DNA of 64,000 nucleotides. Origin: Candidatus Dormiibacterota bacterium (GTDB lineage Bacteria; Chloroflexota; Dormibacteria; Aeolococcales; Aeolococcaceae). The notes under the pieces were generated by a model. The model was not told the origin of the DNA, searched no databases, and worked only from the letters and a program-made list of their open reading frames with translations. Within the stretch, counting starts at the first letter, position 1, and every line of letters begins with the position of its first letter. Shown here one piece after another: positions 45,172 through 54,072 of this stretch. The position numbers were made by a program, and so were the translations under genes. The DNA lies in assembly GCA_003162415.1 (NCBI GenBank), contig PMOL01000005.1, positions 124,001 to 188,000 of the forward strand, in the 5' to 3' direction.

Positions 45172-45907
45172 GCCCCAGGATTCTAGCGCGGCGGTGTGCG
45201 GAAATCCAGCGCGCTGAGCCTCGCCATGGAGTTCGACACTTACGTATGTTCCCTCAGGTCCTGCATCATCGGTAGGACCTCGCTGCGATATGAGCTGCCC
45301 GTACCCACCGAGGCGGCTGTTCTCCGAATTGCCGACCCGTGGCGGCCGTATCGAAGCTTGGCGACGGCTTACTAATTCCAGGCAGGTTCCGATAAGTCGT
45401 CGAGCGAGCCAGTATAAGCCCCATCCCGACGCGCTGTTGGTCGTTCCAAAGCGCTGGCCCGGAAGGGCACGCCGGCCCGGTCACTTCGTGAACGTCGCAT
45501 TAGGTTCACCCACGCGGTTCGGACGTTCCGCATTGAGAAGCCACCATCGAAGATCGTGCGCCCTCAATGATCCCGTGTTCTTGGAGAGCGCTCCCGGCTT
45601 TGGCGCGGAGCCGATCGCGTCGCCACCGTCGTGTCGGGAAAGCTAGGCGGCTTGCGTTCGACCTCCGTCAGTGGTTCGGGTCGTAGCACAGTTCAAAAGT
45701 CGTGGCATGAGCACTGGATGCGTGCTCGGTGTAGCAAACGTGTGCGTCAAACCGGGGCAGGCCCAAACACAACAACACTGCCCTGACCTCGGTTGCGGTT
45801 TCTGATCACCGAGGACGAGGCGCCTAGAATGCCGATGGAGTGGACGCGTCCAAGCCCGTCGGGTCAAGGACGCGTCCGCCTTCTAGAGAAGTCGAGCGGA
45901 GGAAAGC
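45172..45907. other. Gene-free stretch
   Basis: Frames are short and Arg/Ser-rich with no ribosome binding site until the DUF899 gene. No hairpin, tRNA or repeat was recognised. Confidence 0.4.
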
Positions 45908-46690
45908 ATGACTGATCACAAGGTGGCGAGCCGGGACGAGTGGCTGGCTGCTCGCGAGGCACTGCTCGCGCGCGAGAAGGAGCACACACGGATGGCCGAC
46001 GACCTGGCGCGGCAACGTCGCGAGCTGCCTTGGGTCCGAGTCGAGAAGGAGTATCGCTTCGACACCGACGAAGGCACCCGGACCCTCGCCGAGCTGTTCG
46101 ACGGCAGGTCACAGCTTCTCGTCTACCACTTCATGTTCGGCCCGAGCTATGAGGCGGGCTGCCCGACCTGCTCCTCGAGCGCCGATGCCGTGAATGGTGT
46201 TGTTCCTCATCTGAACGCCCGGGACGTGACGATCGTTTACGTGTCGCGCGCGCCACTGGAGAAACTCCGGGCCTATAAGCGCCGGATGGGCTGGAGCTTC
46301 CTCTGGGTCTCATCGGCCGACAGTGACTTCAACTTCGACTTCGGCATGTCGCGGACCGAAGAACAGACTGGTGAAGGGATCAAGCCGATGATAGAGGCGG
46401 GGATGCCGCCGGTCGTGGACCACCTCGCGAGCGCCTCCGGAACCGACGTTGTCGGCTACCTATCCGAGGCCCCGGGCTTCAGCGCTTTCGTCCTCGACGA
46501 GGCTGCCGTTTATCACGTCTACTCCACCACGTCCCGTGGGCTGGAATTTCTTATGGGGTATTACCCAATCCTCGATCGTGCCCCCAAGGGTCGCAACGAA
46601 TCGGACTCGCCCCAACTCTGGCTTCGCCGGCACGACGAGTACGCGCAGAGGTCGACCGCCGCCGAAGCAGAATTGGGAGTCGGCAAGTAG
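45908..46690 (+). CDS. DUF899 thioredoxin-fold protein
   Basis: 260 residues with GGAGGAAAG just upstream. Family marks: VASRDEWLAAREALLAREKE at the start, LPWVRVEKEYRFDTDEGTRT, then LLVYHFMFGPSYEAGCPTCS, where the C-P-T-C pair sits in the position of a thioredoxin-like active site, and VYHVYSTTSRGLEFLMGYYP near the end. DUF899 proteins are cytoplasmic and probably redox-active; the substrate is unknown. Single gene, no obvious operon partner. Confidence 0.92.
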   Translation: MTDHKVASRDEWLAAREALLAREKEHTRMADDLARQRRELPWVRVEKEYRFDTDEGTRTLAELFDGRSQLLVYHFMFGPSYEAGCPTCSSSADAVNGVVPHLNARDVTIVYVSRAPLEKLRAYKRRMGWSFLWVSSADSDFNFDFGMSRTEEQTGEGIKPMIEAGMPPVVDHLASASGTDVVGYLSEAPGFSAFVLDEAAVYHVYSTTSRGLEFLMGYYPILDRAPKGRNESDSPQLWLRRHDEYAQRSTAAEAELGVGK

Positions 46691-46892
46691 TGGCGTCGCT
46701 TCGTAGTGGTACGGCCGCGGATCTAGTGCAGCACCGGCGCCGTCACGATGTGCTTTGCCGTCTACATCCAAATTGGAGGGCGGGCGCGAGATCGTCTGAC
46801 TTGGCATTTGCTGATCCGGATGCGCGTTCACTGAGAACTGCGATCCGCATGCACGGGAACGGGCGTCAATCGCGTTCGAGGTCGAAGACGTC

Positions 46893-47807
46893 CTAACCGA
46901 ATGCGGGAGTCAGATCTCCATTGGCAGTTGTCACCGAGGCCCCGAGGAGTCCGATCCCGTATGCCTCCTCAATCGCGCGCAGCGTGCCGTAGTGATTGCC
47001 ACCGAGGCTGAAAGTCCCCGAGGACTTCGCGGAAATGACGATGGTCGGGATGTGGCCGCCAGTCCCCGTGTTCCAACCGGATTGGTCAGCCTTGGTCGCA
47101 GAGTCCCAGGTGATGATGATGGTCCCGCCGGCCGCATACCATAGCGACTTCAGTACAGTGGGTATGGTCGCCTGCAGCCACTGATTCCCTTGCTTGATGT
47201 CATTGTTCAAGGGGGAGCACTTCGAGTTCATGTCGTCGCACTCGTTCGGTGACACCCACATGAAATCGGGCGCGGCGTTGCTGGACAGATCGCTCCCAAA
47301 AGCCGGCGAGAAGGGCACCACCTGATTGCAGAGCGCCGTGTTCCGGATGCTCTTGAAATAGACGAACGGGTTGTGCAGCTTGGAGTAGTTGCCGATGCCC
47401 AGCCCCGTGTAGCAGACCGAGGGCATGTCTTCCATATACGCTTTCCAGCTGATCGACGCGCTGGCAAGCTCCCCGATCAGGGTCGGCGCGCTGTGCGTCC
47501 CTGTGGTGCCGGAGACCAAGGCTATGTAGTCAGCGAGACTGCTGTCCTGCAACCCGTACCACTTGGTTGCGGAGGCGTACGTGCTCGCAAGGGAGTTGAT
47601 GTATGGAGCCTGGGTATTACCGATGATCTGCGCGAACCCTTCGTTCTCCATCACGATGAGCATGATATGAGGCGGTGAGGTTGCCGCCAGGGACGGCGTG
47701 GCGCCGGCAAACGCAGAGGTCGCGGCCGCGAGGGCGATCCCAAGTGCAGCGCCGATGAACCGACGTGCCCGCGCGCTTAGCAGCGCCCCAAGCCGCATGG
47801 TAAGCAT
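46893..47807 (-). CDS. Secreted phosphoesterase (acid phosphatase / phospholipase C-like family) 1
   Basis: ATG 47807 (AGGAGGG upstream) gives 304 residues with a signal peptide (RFIGAALGIALAAATSAFAG). The mature part opens HIMLIVMENEGFAQIIGNTQ with APYINSLA, the metal/nucleophile segment of the phosphoesterase family that includes acid phosphatases and phospholipase C. GTIIITWDSATKADQSGW, GGHIPTIVIS and NHYGTLRAIEEAYGIGLL complete the metal site and C-terminus. It likely releases phosphate from organic esters outside the cell. A paralogue lies at 52449-53480. Confidence 0.85.
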   Translation of the reverse strand: MLTMRLGALLSARARRFIGAALGIALAAATSAFAGATPSLAATSPPHIMLIVMENEGFAQIIGNTQAPYINSLASTYASATKWYGLQDSSLADYIALVSGTTGTHSAPTLIGELASASISWKAYMEDMPSVCYTGLGIGNYSKLHNPFVYFKSIRNTALCNQVVPFSPAFGSDLSSNAAPDFMWVSPNECDDMNSKCSPLNNDIKQGNQWLQATIPTVLKSLWYAAGGTIIITWDSATKADQSGWNTGTGGHIPTIVISAKSSGTFSLGGNHYGTLRAIEEAYGIGLLGASVTTANGDLTPAFG

Positions 47808-47885
47808 CGCTTCCCCTCCTGACATTTCGCGATAGCTGATCTTACCACGGTTGACGCGAACGCAGCGATAACGACCCACCATCCG

Positions 47886-49076
47886 TCAAAGTGAAAACGC
47901 CGCGACGTCGTAGGCGATCGAGAAGACCTGAGAGGCATTGATGCCGACCGAGACGGGAGAACTTTGGTTCGCCGTGCTCCCGATCCCGAGCTGGCCCTCA
48001 TTGTTCTGACCCCAGGCCCAGACGTTGCCGGTGCTGTCGATCGCGTACTCCGAGGCGCCGCCCGAGTTCACTGAGACAAAGGTAGTCCCCGCGGGGACTC
48101 GAACCGCGACCGGGAGAGTGTCGTGGTGCCCACTGGAGCCGATACCCAGCTGGCCGTCCGCATCGTCGCCCCACGCGTACACCGAGCTGTTCGAGAGGAT
48201 CGCCACTGTCTGTCCGTTGTTTGACAGGCTCCCACCCTGCGACACGGCGTCGACAGCTGCCGGCAAGCTCACCTGCACAGGCACGTCGCTCACCGAGGTT
48301 GAACCGTCGCCGAGCTCGCCAGCTTTGTTGTAGCCCCAGTCCCAGTACGTGCCATCTGCCATGAGGGCCCCGGAGTCCTCCCAGGACGTCTGAACTGAGG
48401 TGACCTTCTCAGCGGGAAGCCCTATGACTTGGACAGGGCTTATTGAACTGGTGAAGGTGCCGTTACCGAGCTGGCCTGCGTTGTTGTCCCCGCACGCGTA
48501 CAGCTGTCCGGTCGACGTGTAGTAGATGGCATGGTTGTTCTGCCCGCTGGCGAGTGTCACGACGCCCTTCAGCTGGGGCGCGGTGATCATCTGCGGAACC
48601 TTCTTGTTCACCGCTGTGCTGCATAGGTCACCGCTCCCGGCGGCACCCCACCCCCAGGCATTGCCGTTTGTGTCGATGGCCATGCCTGTCTTCTGCGGCA
48701 TGGGACTTGGGAGCGAAGCGATCGAAACGCCAGCAGGGAACTGCACCTGCACCGGCGTGGTCTCGTAGCCGCTGCCCGAGGTGCCATTTCCGAGAGCGCC
48801 CTGGGCCTCACCACCCCAAGCCCAGACCGTGCCCGTCGACGTCAGCGCGTACATATCGCGGTCCGACCCCGATATTTGCACGATAGTACCGGGCACCCCG
48901 GTGACGATCTGGGGCGTTTCACTGACGGTCGCCTTCAGGGAGAAGGTGCCCCATGAGTAGAGATTTCCGGTCAGCGGCCCCGCCGCCGATGCAGCGACCG
49001 TCGGGCCTCCGAGACCGACCATCAGAGTGCCCAACGAGGCCGTACCAACCAGTCCGGTGATCCATCGCCTACGCAT
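47886..49076 (-). CDS. Secreted RCC1-repeat beta-propeller
   Basis: 396 residues; GGGAGGGAG precedes the ATG. After a signal peptide (LVGTASLGTLMVGLGGPTVA) about seven RCC1 blades follow, each with x-V-W-A-W-G-x-N-x-x-G-Q-L-G-x-G (for example VYAWGDDADGQLGIGSSG and VWAWGQNNEGQLGIGSTA). RCC1 propellers mediate binding; secreted bacterial ones are of unknown ligand. It lies 78 bases upstream of the phosphoesterase in the same direction, so co-transcription is possible. Confidence 0.9.
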   Translation of the reverse strand: MRRRWITGLVGTASLGTLMVGLGGPTVAASAAGPLTGNLYSWGTFSLKATVSETPQIVTGVPGTIVQISGSDRDMYALTSTGTVWAWGGEAQGALGNGTSGSGYETTPVQVQFPAGVSIASLPSPMPQKTGMAIDTNGNAWGWGAAGSGDLCSTAVNKKVPQMITAPQLKGVVTLASGQNNHAIYYTSTGQLYACGDNNAGQLGNGTFTSSISPVQVIGLPAEKVTSVQTSWEDSGALMADGTYWDWGYNKAGELGDGSTSVSDVPVQVSLPAAVDAVSQGGSLSNNGQTVAILSNSSVYAWGDDADGQLGIGSSGHHDTLPVAVRVPAGTTFVSVNSGGASEYAIDSTGNVWAWGQNNEGQLGIGSTANQSSPVSVGINASQVFSIAYDVAAFSL

Positions 49077-49454
49077 AGCTCCCTCCCTCAGTGTTCTTCA
49101 CGGTCGGCCCACGATTCGGGTCGTGAGTTTGCATCTGCCCGACCACCCCCTCCTGCCCTGATCGATCCGACCACGCGACTACCCCCGCGCTCGGCCGACC
49201 GGATGTTTCACATGATTATGCGCCGTTGGCAGGCCTCGGTCAATAAAGATCATCTGTTCCGAGAACAAGAACTCCAGCGGTCCACGCTGAGGCGCTGGAT
49301 CGGCGCGAGCCGATTTTGCACTGAAACTTCTGGAGTCGAAGCTCATCATGCTCGACGTCACGGCTACCCCTGGGGAACAGCAGGCACAAGATTACTATGC
49401 CGTCGTGGCTTCATTAGTGGCTTCAGTCGCGCGCACGAACTAGTCGTTTGAAAT
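49077..49454. other. Gene-free stretch upstream of the RCC1 gene
   Basis: Promoter region of the RCC1 gene and AT-richer sequence. No supported frame. Confidence 0.4.
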
Positions 49455-49499
49455 TTGGTACGCGGTTCCAGTCGACACTATTGGCCACGTTCAACCAGA

Positions 49500-49891
49500 A
49501 CGGAAAGACGGCCGAGCTCCAGGCGGATCATCCATCTGCAATTCGAGGACTGGCGGTTCGGGACCCCGGTCGGAGAGCCCGACGCCGCGCATAACCGCGA
49601 GCTCGCACCGGGACTCAAGGCCGGCGCCTATGGCTCGAGCTTTCGCTTCCAGGTCACCTTGGGGGACTTCGCGCGCAAGGCGAGCAAGTCGCGTACAACC
49701 CCGCCGGACTGCCCGAGCGCACCGTGCGCGCGGTGCAGATGCAGGAGTTCGGTCCGGTCACGTTCCCGCAGTTTCCAGGTGCGATCGCGGAGATGCGCTC
49801 AATGACCGACCGGTTCTACCCGTTCCTGCCAGGCGCCAAGGCCGTTACAACGGCGCGAGTCGAGGAGTTTCTAGCACTGATCGGAGGCTGA
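49500..49891 (+). pseudogene. HK97-type phage prohead protease remnant, frameshifted
   Basis: Two plus-strand frames combine: AHNRELAPGLKAGAYGSSFR and FRFQVTLGDF, then after a shift near 49680 YNPAGLPERTVRAVQMQEFG and PVTFPQFPGA, ending at the stop at 49889. These match the C-terminal half of HK97-family prohead proteases: R-x-L-x-x-G-L-x-A-G-x-Y-G-x-S-F-R-F and L-P-E-R-T-x-x-E-V-x-x-x-E-F-G-P-V-T-F-P-x-x-P. The catalytic N-terminal half is not recognisable. It is a trace of a former prophage or phage-derived element. Confidence 0.75.
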
Positions 49892-49958
49892 GGCGTCGGG
49901 ATGGCGGCTGCGCTCCTCATGAGCCGCACCGCGTTTCCCGCCACTCGGCTGCGCGGCG

Positions 49959-50282
49959 CTACTGAACGGACGTGCCTATCAGCTCGCGTGTTTCGGCCGC
50001 TGTGAGGTTGTAGAGCTTGTAGCCGCCGTCCTCCTGCGTCTGCCTAACCTCAACTGTGTCCTCATCGATCATCTCCGACACGATGCGCAGCCAGGTTGGG
50101 CGGCCGTCCAGGCTTCCGCCGCGCTTCTCGATTAGTTCCCAAAGACGACGACGGTTTTCCCCAAACGGTTCGCGCGGGTGGTCCTTGCGAACGATCGCTA
50201 TGAGGTCACGGAAGAACGCGTTTCGGCCCCCGATGTCGTGGGCGTCATACCAGCGTTCGGACACGCTCTGTTCGTCGGTCAT
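49959..50282 (-). CDS. Small hypothetical protein
   Basis: 107 residues, AAGAGGA 5 bases before the ATG. Charged, predicted helical, with text SERWYDAHDIGGRNAFFRDL, NRRRLWELIEKRGGSLDGRP and a final AAETRELIGTSV. No membrane segment or known motif. It lies next to the prohead protease remnant and could be phage-derived cargo. Confidence 0.6.
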   Translation of the reverse strand: MTDEQSVSERWYDAHDIGGRNAFFRDLIAIVRKDHPREPFGENRRRLWELIEKRGGSLDGRPTWLRIVSEMIDEDTVEVRQTQEDGGYKLYNLTAAETRELIGTSVQ

Positions 50283-50385
50283 GGAGTCCTCTTGACCCTA
50301 CTGAATTCTTTCACCAGGATCGCGCAGCTTACTCGGGCGAGTGACGGCTCACTTCTGAGGCTCAACTAGCGCGGCTCGGGACGCG

Positions 50386-50580
50386 CTACCGCCTCGGAAT
50401 CCGCACGATGACCGCCTCGTCGCCGTCCCGGACCCGCGGCGCACAGTCCGCACGGAACAGCGCCGACCCGAACGCGCCATCCCTGCGAGCGGAGACAGTC
50501 ACCGGCGCCCGGTCGCAGGAGTCGCACCGAGGCCATTCCTGACCGGCGCCCGGGTACGGGGAGACGTGCAGCCCGTTCAC
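50386..50580 (-). CDS. Small Cys-containing protein
   Basis: 64 residues from GTG 50580; no clear ribosome binding site. Contains CDSC plus a further Cys (FRADCAPRV) and alternates strand-like text. The frame is open upstream to about 50663 without ATG, so it may be a fragment. Weak support. Confidence 0.4.
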   Translation of the reverse strand: MNGLHVSPYPGAGQEWPRCDSCDRAPVTVSARRDGAFGSALFRADCAPRVRDGDEAVIVRIPRR

Positions 50581-50734
50581 TTCGATGGCTGGGTCACGAG
50601 GCGCCCCCGAGTTGAGACTCCCTGAGTCGGCTCGTGGGGCGCCTCCAACCTTCCCTAGGCGTTAGGGCAGTTCGGATCCCGCATCGATTCACAAGACCCT
50701 GGCGGCCATGTTGGGGGTGAGAGCCTGGTGCTCA

Positions 50735-51418
50735 CTACCCCACCTGGCACGGCAGAATCGAGAACGTCCCACCCGTGATGTCATTCGCGGCGGCATCGCG
50801 AAACTCGTAGTTGTATGGACCTGCGTCGAGCGGACTGTAGACTTCGGGGTCCGCGGAGATGGGGGTGATATCAATGCCGCCCGGTTCGATAATCCAGGAC
50901 CAGCCGTCGAGCGCGCCCGTCTCACTGACTGCACCAACAACAGTCCCGGCAACGTTGATGCACTCAGGAGTGACGACCGGCGTCGGCAGCAACGGCGTGA
51001 TGGTGACCGGCTCCTTGCCGCACTCGCTCCGCGCCTCGGTGTTCTGCTTGTCGCCGCTGTAGTTCGCGACCCACTCGTAATTACCAGCCGCAGTCGTGAC
51101 GTACCCATTCGCCACACTGGCCGAGCCGTTGACCAGCGGGATTAGACCAGAGGCGAACAGCCAACCCTTATTCGCAAACGTGCAGGTCGGATTGCCGGGC
51201 CCAAATAGATAGAAGCGCAGCTTGCCGGTCGGGTTGTACCCCAACACGGTTCCGGCGTCAGTCAAGGTGGTGCCGACCACACCGCCCGCACTCGGCGTGG
51301 TGGCGATGGTCGTCCTGTGCATCCGGGACTGAGCGGCGGCGCTGCCGGCAAACCCGACGGTTGCGCTCCCAATGGCTAACGCAGCAACGGCGATAGCGGC
51401 GAAACGAGTGTTCCTCAT
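50735..51418 (-). CDS. Secreted protein with C-terminal Trp-IEPG domain shared with 58240-58632
   Basis: 227 residues with a clear signal peptide (FAAIAVAALAIGSATVGFAG) and ribosome binding site GAAGGGGGG. An N-terminal Ig-like domain (about 45-140) has C-x-F and SECGK cysteines. The C-terminal 80 residues (C...GALDGWSWIIEPGGIDI, YSPLDAGPYNYEFRDAAAND, ITGGTFSILPC) are repeated in the lipoprotein at 58240, with both outer Cys conserved, defining a small disulfide-closed beta domain I do not recognise. Extracellular; function unknown. Confidence 0.82.
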   Translation of the reverse strand: MRNTRFAAIAVAALAIGSATVGFAGSAAAQSRMHRTTIATTPSAGGVVGTTLTDAGTVLGYNPTGKLRFYLFGPGNPTCTFANKGWLFASGLIPLVNGSASVANGYVTTAAGNYEWVANYSGDKQNTEARSECGKEPVTITPLLPTPVVTPECINVAGTVVGAVSETGALDGWSWIIEPGGIDITPISADPEVYSPLDAGPYNYEFRDAAANDITGGTFSILPCQVG

Positions 51419-51524
51419 GGCCCCCCCTTCAGTTGTCCAGCTTCAGCCAATAGCGGCTGGCCTGATTCTGCACCACTCAAGGGATGACTTTGGGCGTGTT
51501 GGCTCGGGCCATTCCTCGGTGGGC
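51419..51524. other. Promoter region of the secreted protein at 50735
   Basis: Short non-coding stretch; nothing else seen. Confidence 0.4.
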
Positions 51525-51719
51525 TCACTGTCGTACAGGATCAGCCTCGAGAATGACGCGAGCCGGTTGAGGTAGCGCGACCATGCGGGCCACTCCCACA
51601 TGATCTCGAGGTTCGATCGGATCCCCGGGGGTGTACACGAGGTCGATCGGTCCGTCGCCGACGACCTGATACGCGATGTGCACGCCCTCGTGGACGGCAT
51701 AGCGGATCGGCTTGTCCAT
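51525..51719 (-). pseudogene. N-terminal alpha/beta-hydrolase-like fragment of a cyclase or regulator gene, frameshifted
   Basis: From ATG 51719 the frame reads MDKPIRYAVHEGVHIAYQVV and GDGPIDLVYTPG, then a shift near 51620 and NLEIMWEWPAWSRYLNRLAS plus FSRLILYD in the other frame. This is the standard opening of proteins in which an alpha/beta hydrolase domain is fused to adenylate/guanylate cyclase or LuxR domains; nothing beyond LILYD remains. A dead fragment. Confidence 0.7.
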
Positions 51720-52220
51720 CGCCGAAGGGTACCGGCCGCGAAGGTGCTGGAGCCTGGATGTCGCAAGACATCGTGACGATCTCGACGTCTTCACGGATCC
51801 GGACATCGCTCGGACCACCGTGGTCACCTCGAACTGGGTTTCGGCGGGTGGCGAGGGCGAGGACCCGGCGGCCGCTGCCCATCGGTAGCGCCACGGAGCC
51901 ACGGCGTGGCCATCCTGGAGCGCTCGCGGCGGCGTCGCGTGGATCAGTCGATGGCACAGTAGCGGGGTCGTCGGGTCAGCCCACCTTCCGGAACCCAGCA
52001 CGGCCGTGACGCGGGCCCTTGGTGGTAGAGGGGAGAACGCTGGCTCAGGCCAATCAGAGCTTCGAATCCTCGCTCCCCCAGCGAACCCGCCCGCGTCGGC
52101 GGCCAACGGAGTGAAGGGTACTTCCATAGAGATGTGCCTCCATTCGTTTGGCCCGCTGCCGGTGCGCGCCCCGCAGACCCCTGACAGTTCAGCATATCGA
52201 CCTGCCACTGCGGCGTGAGC
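51720..52220. other. Gene-free stretch
   Basis: Reading frames here are continuations of the two neighbouring remnants and lack protein character. No RNA gene seen. Confidence 0.4.
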
Positions 52221-52330
52221 GCATCGTCGTACACGGACAGCATCAACGTTGGTGACGTAGAACCGGACAGCGCTGCATCGCCGCTGGAGACGGCCGTGAT
52301 GGGGTGCTCGCCGATGCCAGTGAACACGAT
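52221..52330 (-). pseudogene. Fragment of the last Ig-like module of the giant repeat protein
   Basis: The minus-strand reading FTGIGEHPITAVSSGDAALS then GSTSPTLMLSVYDD matches the final module of the protein at 59612 (VFTRIGTDPITAVYGGSAAL, GSTSPTLMLSVYDD), and the DNA at 52221-52330 is closely similar to about 59740-59855. It has no signal peptide, neighbouring modules or C-terminal anchor, so it is a stray copy. Confidence 0.75.
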
Positions 52331-52448
52331 GTCGAGTTTGGGGGAGTGGTCGCGACCAATGACTGGCTGATCCAGAGTTCATACAGTTGCGAGCCACGCT
52401 CCTGCAGCTCAAGCGCGGCTCGCGATGAGCCGCGTCGTCGCAACAAGG

Positions 52449-53480
52449 TCAGCCGAAGTACCTGACGATGTCCCCGTTGCTCAGGCTTTGCGCGCCCCCG
52501 AGCAGGGGCAAGCCGAACACCTCCTCAATTGAGCGCAGCGTTCCAAAGAGATTGCCGTACGTGGTCACCGCGCCCGCGCCTTTGGCCCTGCTCGAGATGA
52601 CCACGAACGGGACCTGCCCACCCGCCGGCGCCGACTGCTTGTCATTCTCGTCCATCGTGACGATGACCGTAGCAGTGCCGCCAGTGAACCATGATGAGGC
52701 GAGCACCGGAGCAAGATTGGCCTTCAGCCAGGCGTCACCTTGCTGGACCGAGCCGTCGTGCATGTCGTTGTCGAGGTTTGGGCTGATCCAGACGAAATCG
52801 GGTGGGGTCGAGCCCTCGAGGGCAGAGATCAGGCCGCCGCTTCCAGGGTAAGGGACGTCGTGACAACGGCTCGCGTCGTCCGTGTAGTACACGAAAGGGT
52901 TGTGCACGCGCGTGTACACTCCGCTCGCAGCGATGTTGTCGCAGGCTGACGGCAGTGACTCCATGTATGCGTCCCAGGGGATCCCTGCAGCGGTCAACTG
53001 GCCACCGAGATCCGGGGCGCCTATGCCGACGGGACAGCCGTCGCTCGAGCACCCCTGAGTCGATCCACTCGTGACTGCGAGGTAGTTGGGCAGGCTGGGA
53101 TGGCTGACGGCGTACCAGGCTGTTGCGCTCAGGTATTGGGAGGCGAGCGAGCAGAGGTACGGGTCGGCTGCACAGGACCCGAGCGTGGCGCCATAGCCCT
53201 TGTTCTCCAGCATGATCAGCAACACGTGAGGGCGGGCGGGCGGTGAGGTGTTGTGGTGGGGCGGCCTGCCTGTCGGCCGAGGGGTTGGTTTTGGCGCAGG
53301 CGACGCCGGTTGTGGGGTCGGCGACAGCGTCGGCGCAACGGTGGAGTTTGACGTCACGCTCGGCGCGGGCGTGGGAGCGAGAGTGGGAGTCGAACTCCGC
53401 GCTGGATGATTGCCACTGCCGCAGGCGGCAAGCAACGAACCGATGGCAAGTACCGGCAACACCTTGCTCACCCTCGTCAT
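52449..53480 (-). CDS. Lipoprotein phosphoesterase (acid phosphatase / phospholipase C-like) 2
   Basis: ATG 53480 (GGAGG upstream) gives 343 residues with lipobox GSLLAACGSG, so membrane-anchored by lipid. After a Pro/Thr/Ser linker of about 70 residues comes the family body: HVLLIMLENKGYGATLGSCA, VSHPSLPNYLAVTSGSTQGC and the metal-site end ATVIVTMDENDKQS with NLFGTLRSIEEVFGLPLL. Extra Cys (CSSDGC, SLCS) may form disulfides. It resembles the protein at 46893; the two probably arose by duplication and have distinct anchors (secreted versus lipidated). Confidence 0.85.
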   Translation of the reverse strand: MTRVSKVLPVLAIGSLLAACGSGNHPARSSTPTLAPTPAPSVTSNSTVAPTLSPTPQPASPAPKPTPRPTGRPPHHNTSPPARPHVLLIMLENKGYGATLGSCAADPYLCSLASQYLSATAWYAVSHPSLPNYLAVTSGSTQGCSSDGCPVGIGAPDLGGQLTAAGIPWDAYMESLPSACDNIAASGVYTRVHNPFVYYTDDASRCHDVPYPGSGGLISALEGSTPPDFVWISPNLDNDMHDGSVQQGDAWLKANLAPVLASSWFTGGTATVIVTMDENDKQSAPAGGQVPFVVISSRAKGAGAVTTYGNLFGTLRSIEEVFGLPLLGGAQSLSNGDIVRYFG

Positions 53481-54019
53481 GGGCCGCCGCCACCTCCAGC
53501 CCGGGCAAGCATTGGGTCGATTCACGAGTCTCCCTCTGCGCACCAGCGACGCAGTACTCTGCCGAGAGAGATCCGCGACCTCCACGAGCGAATCCCAAGG
53601 GCTGTCTCTAACCGGTCTGGTGCGGGCATGTGCAACATGGCTGATCCCGCGAATACCGAGTGGATCAAGTCATGAACTCCCTGGCCCCGCACGCGCGGTC
53701 GCCTCCAGCCGTCACGCGGATAGTAGCCCTCACTCCGACCTCTCTGTACCCCATCACGTGACTGAGATCCCTCTGGCAGCCGAGATCGGAGGGGTCGACT
53801 CACGATCGACCCCTCTCACTGACGCGTTGGTTACCCGATGAGGTGGGTGACGACGGACAGACCTGAAGGTGGTCTCGGGAGCCGCGTCCACGCGAGCAGA
53901 ACCCGGAGCTGACAATGTGAATTGGTTCGTAGAACCTGGCACCGCGATCCTGCCCGCCGCGAAAGTCGCCGCACCAACAAGAATCGAGAATGCGCTAAGC
54001 AAGGCGAAGAGGACAGCAG
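53481..54019. other. Gene-free stretch with a signal-peptide-like frame
   Basis: On the minus strand a frame through 54002-53754 reads LLSAFSILVGAATFAAGRIA and then loses any protein pattern, so it may be the start of a destroyed secreted-protein gene. No ribosome binding site in register. Otherwise empty. Confidence 0.4.
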
Positions 54020-54047
54020 GAAGGAGGCCCGCAAGTGGGCCTCCTTC
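54020..54047 (-). terminator. Strong hairpin downstream of the secreted protein at 54073
   Basis: A perfect 11-bp stem (GAAGGAGGCCC / GGGCCTCCTTC) with a 6-base loop, 26 bases after the minus-strand stop at 54073. No long T-run on the minus strand. Confidence 0.75.
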
Positions 54048-54072
54048 GATTGCGAACTCGACGCTTCGATGC

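Noticed and set aside
45172-45907. Possible tRNA or small RNA in the gap before the DUF899 gene
   Set aside because: No T-arm consensus or strong hairpin found on either strand.
53754-54002. Signal-peptide-like minus-strand frame
   Set aside because: TTG start inside the hydrophobic part, no ribosome binding site in register, and no domain after the hydrophobic stretch.
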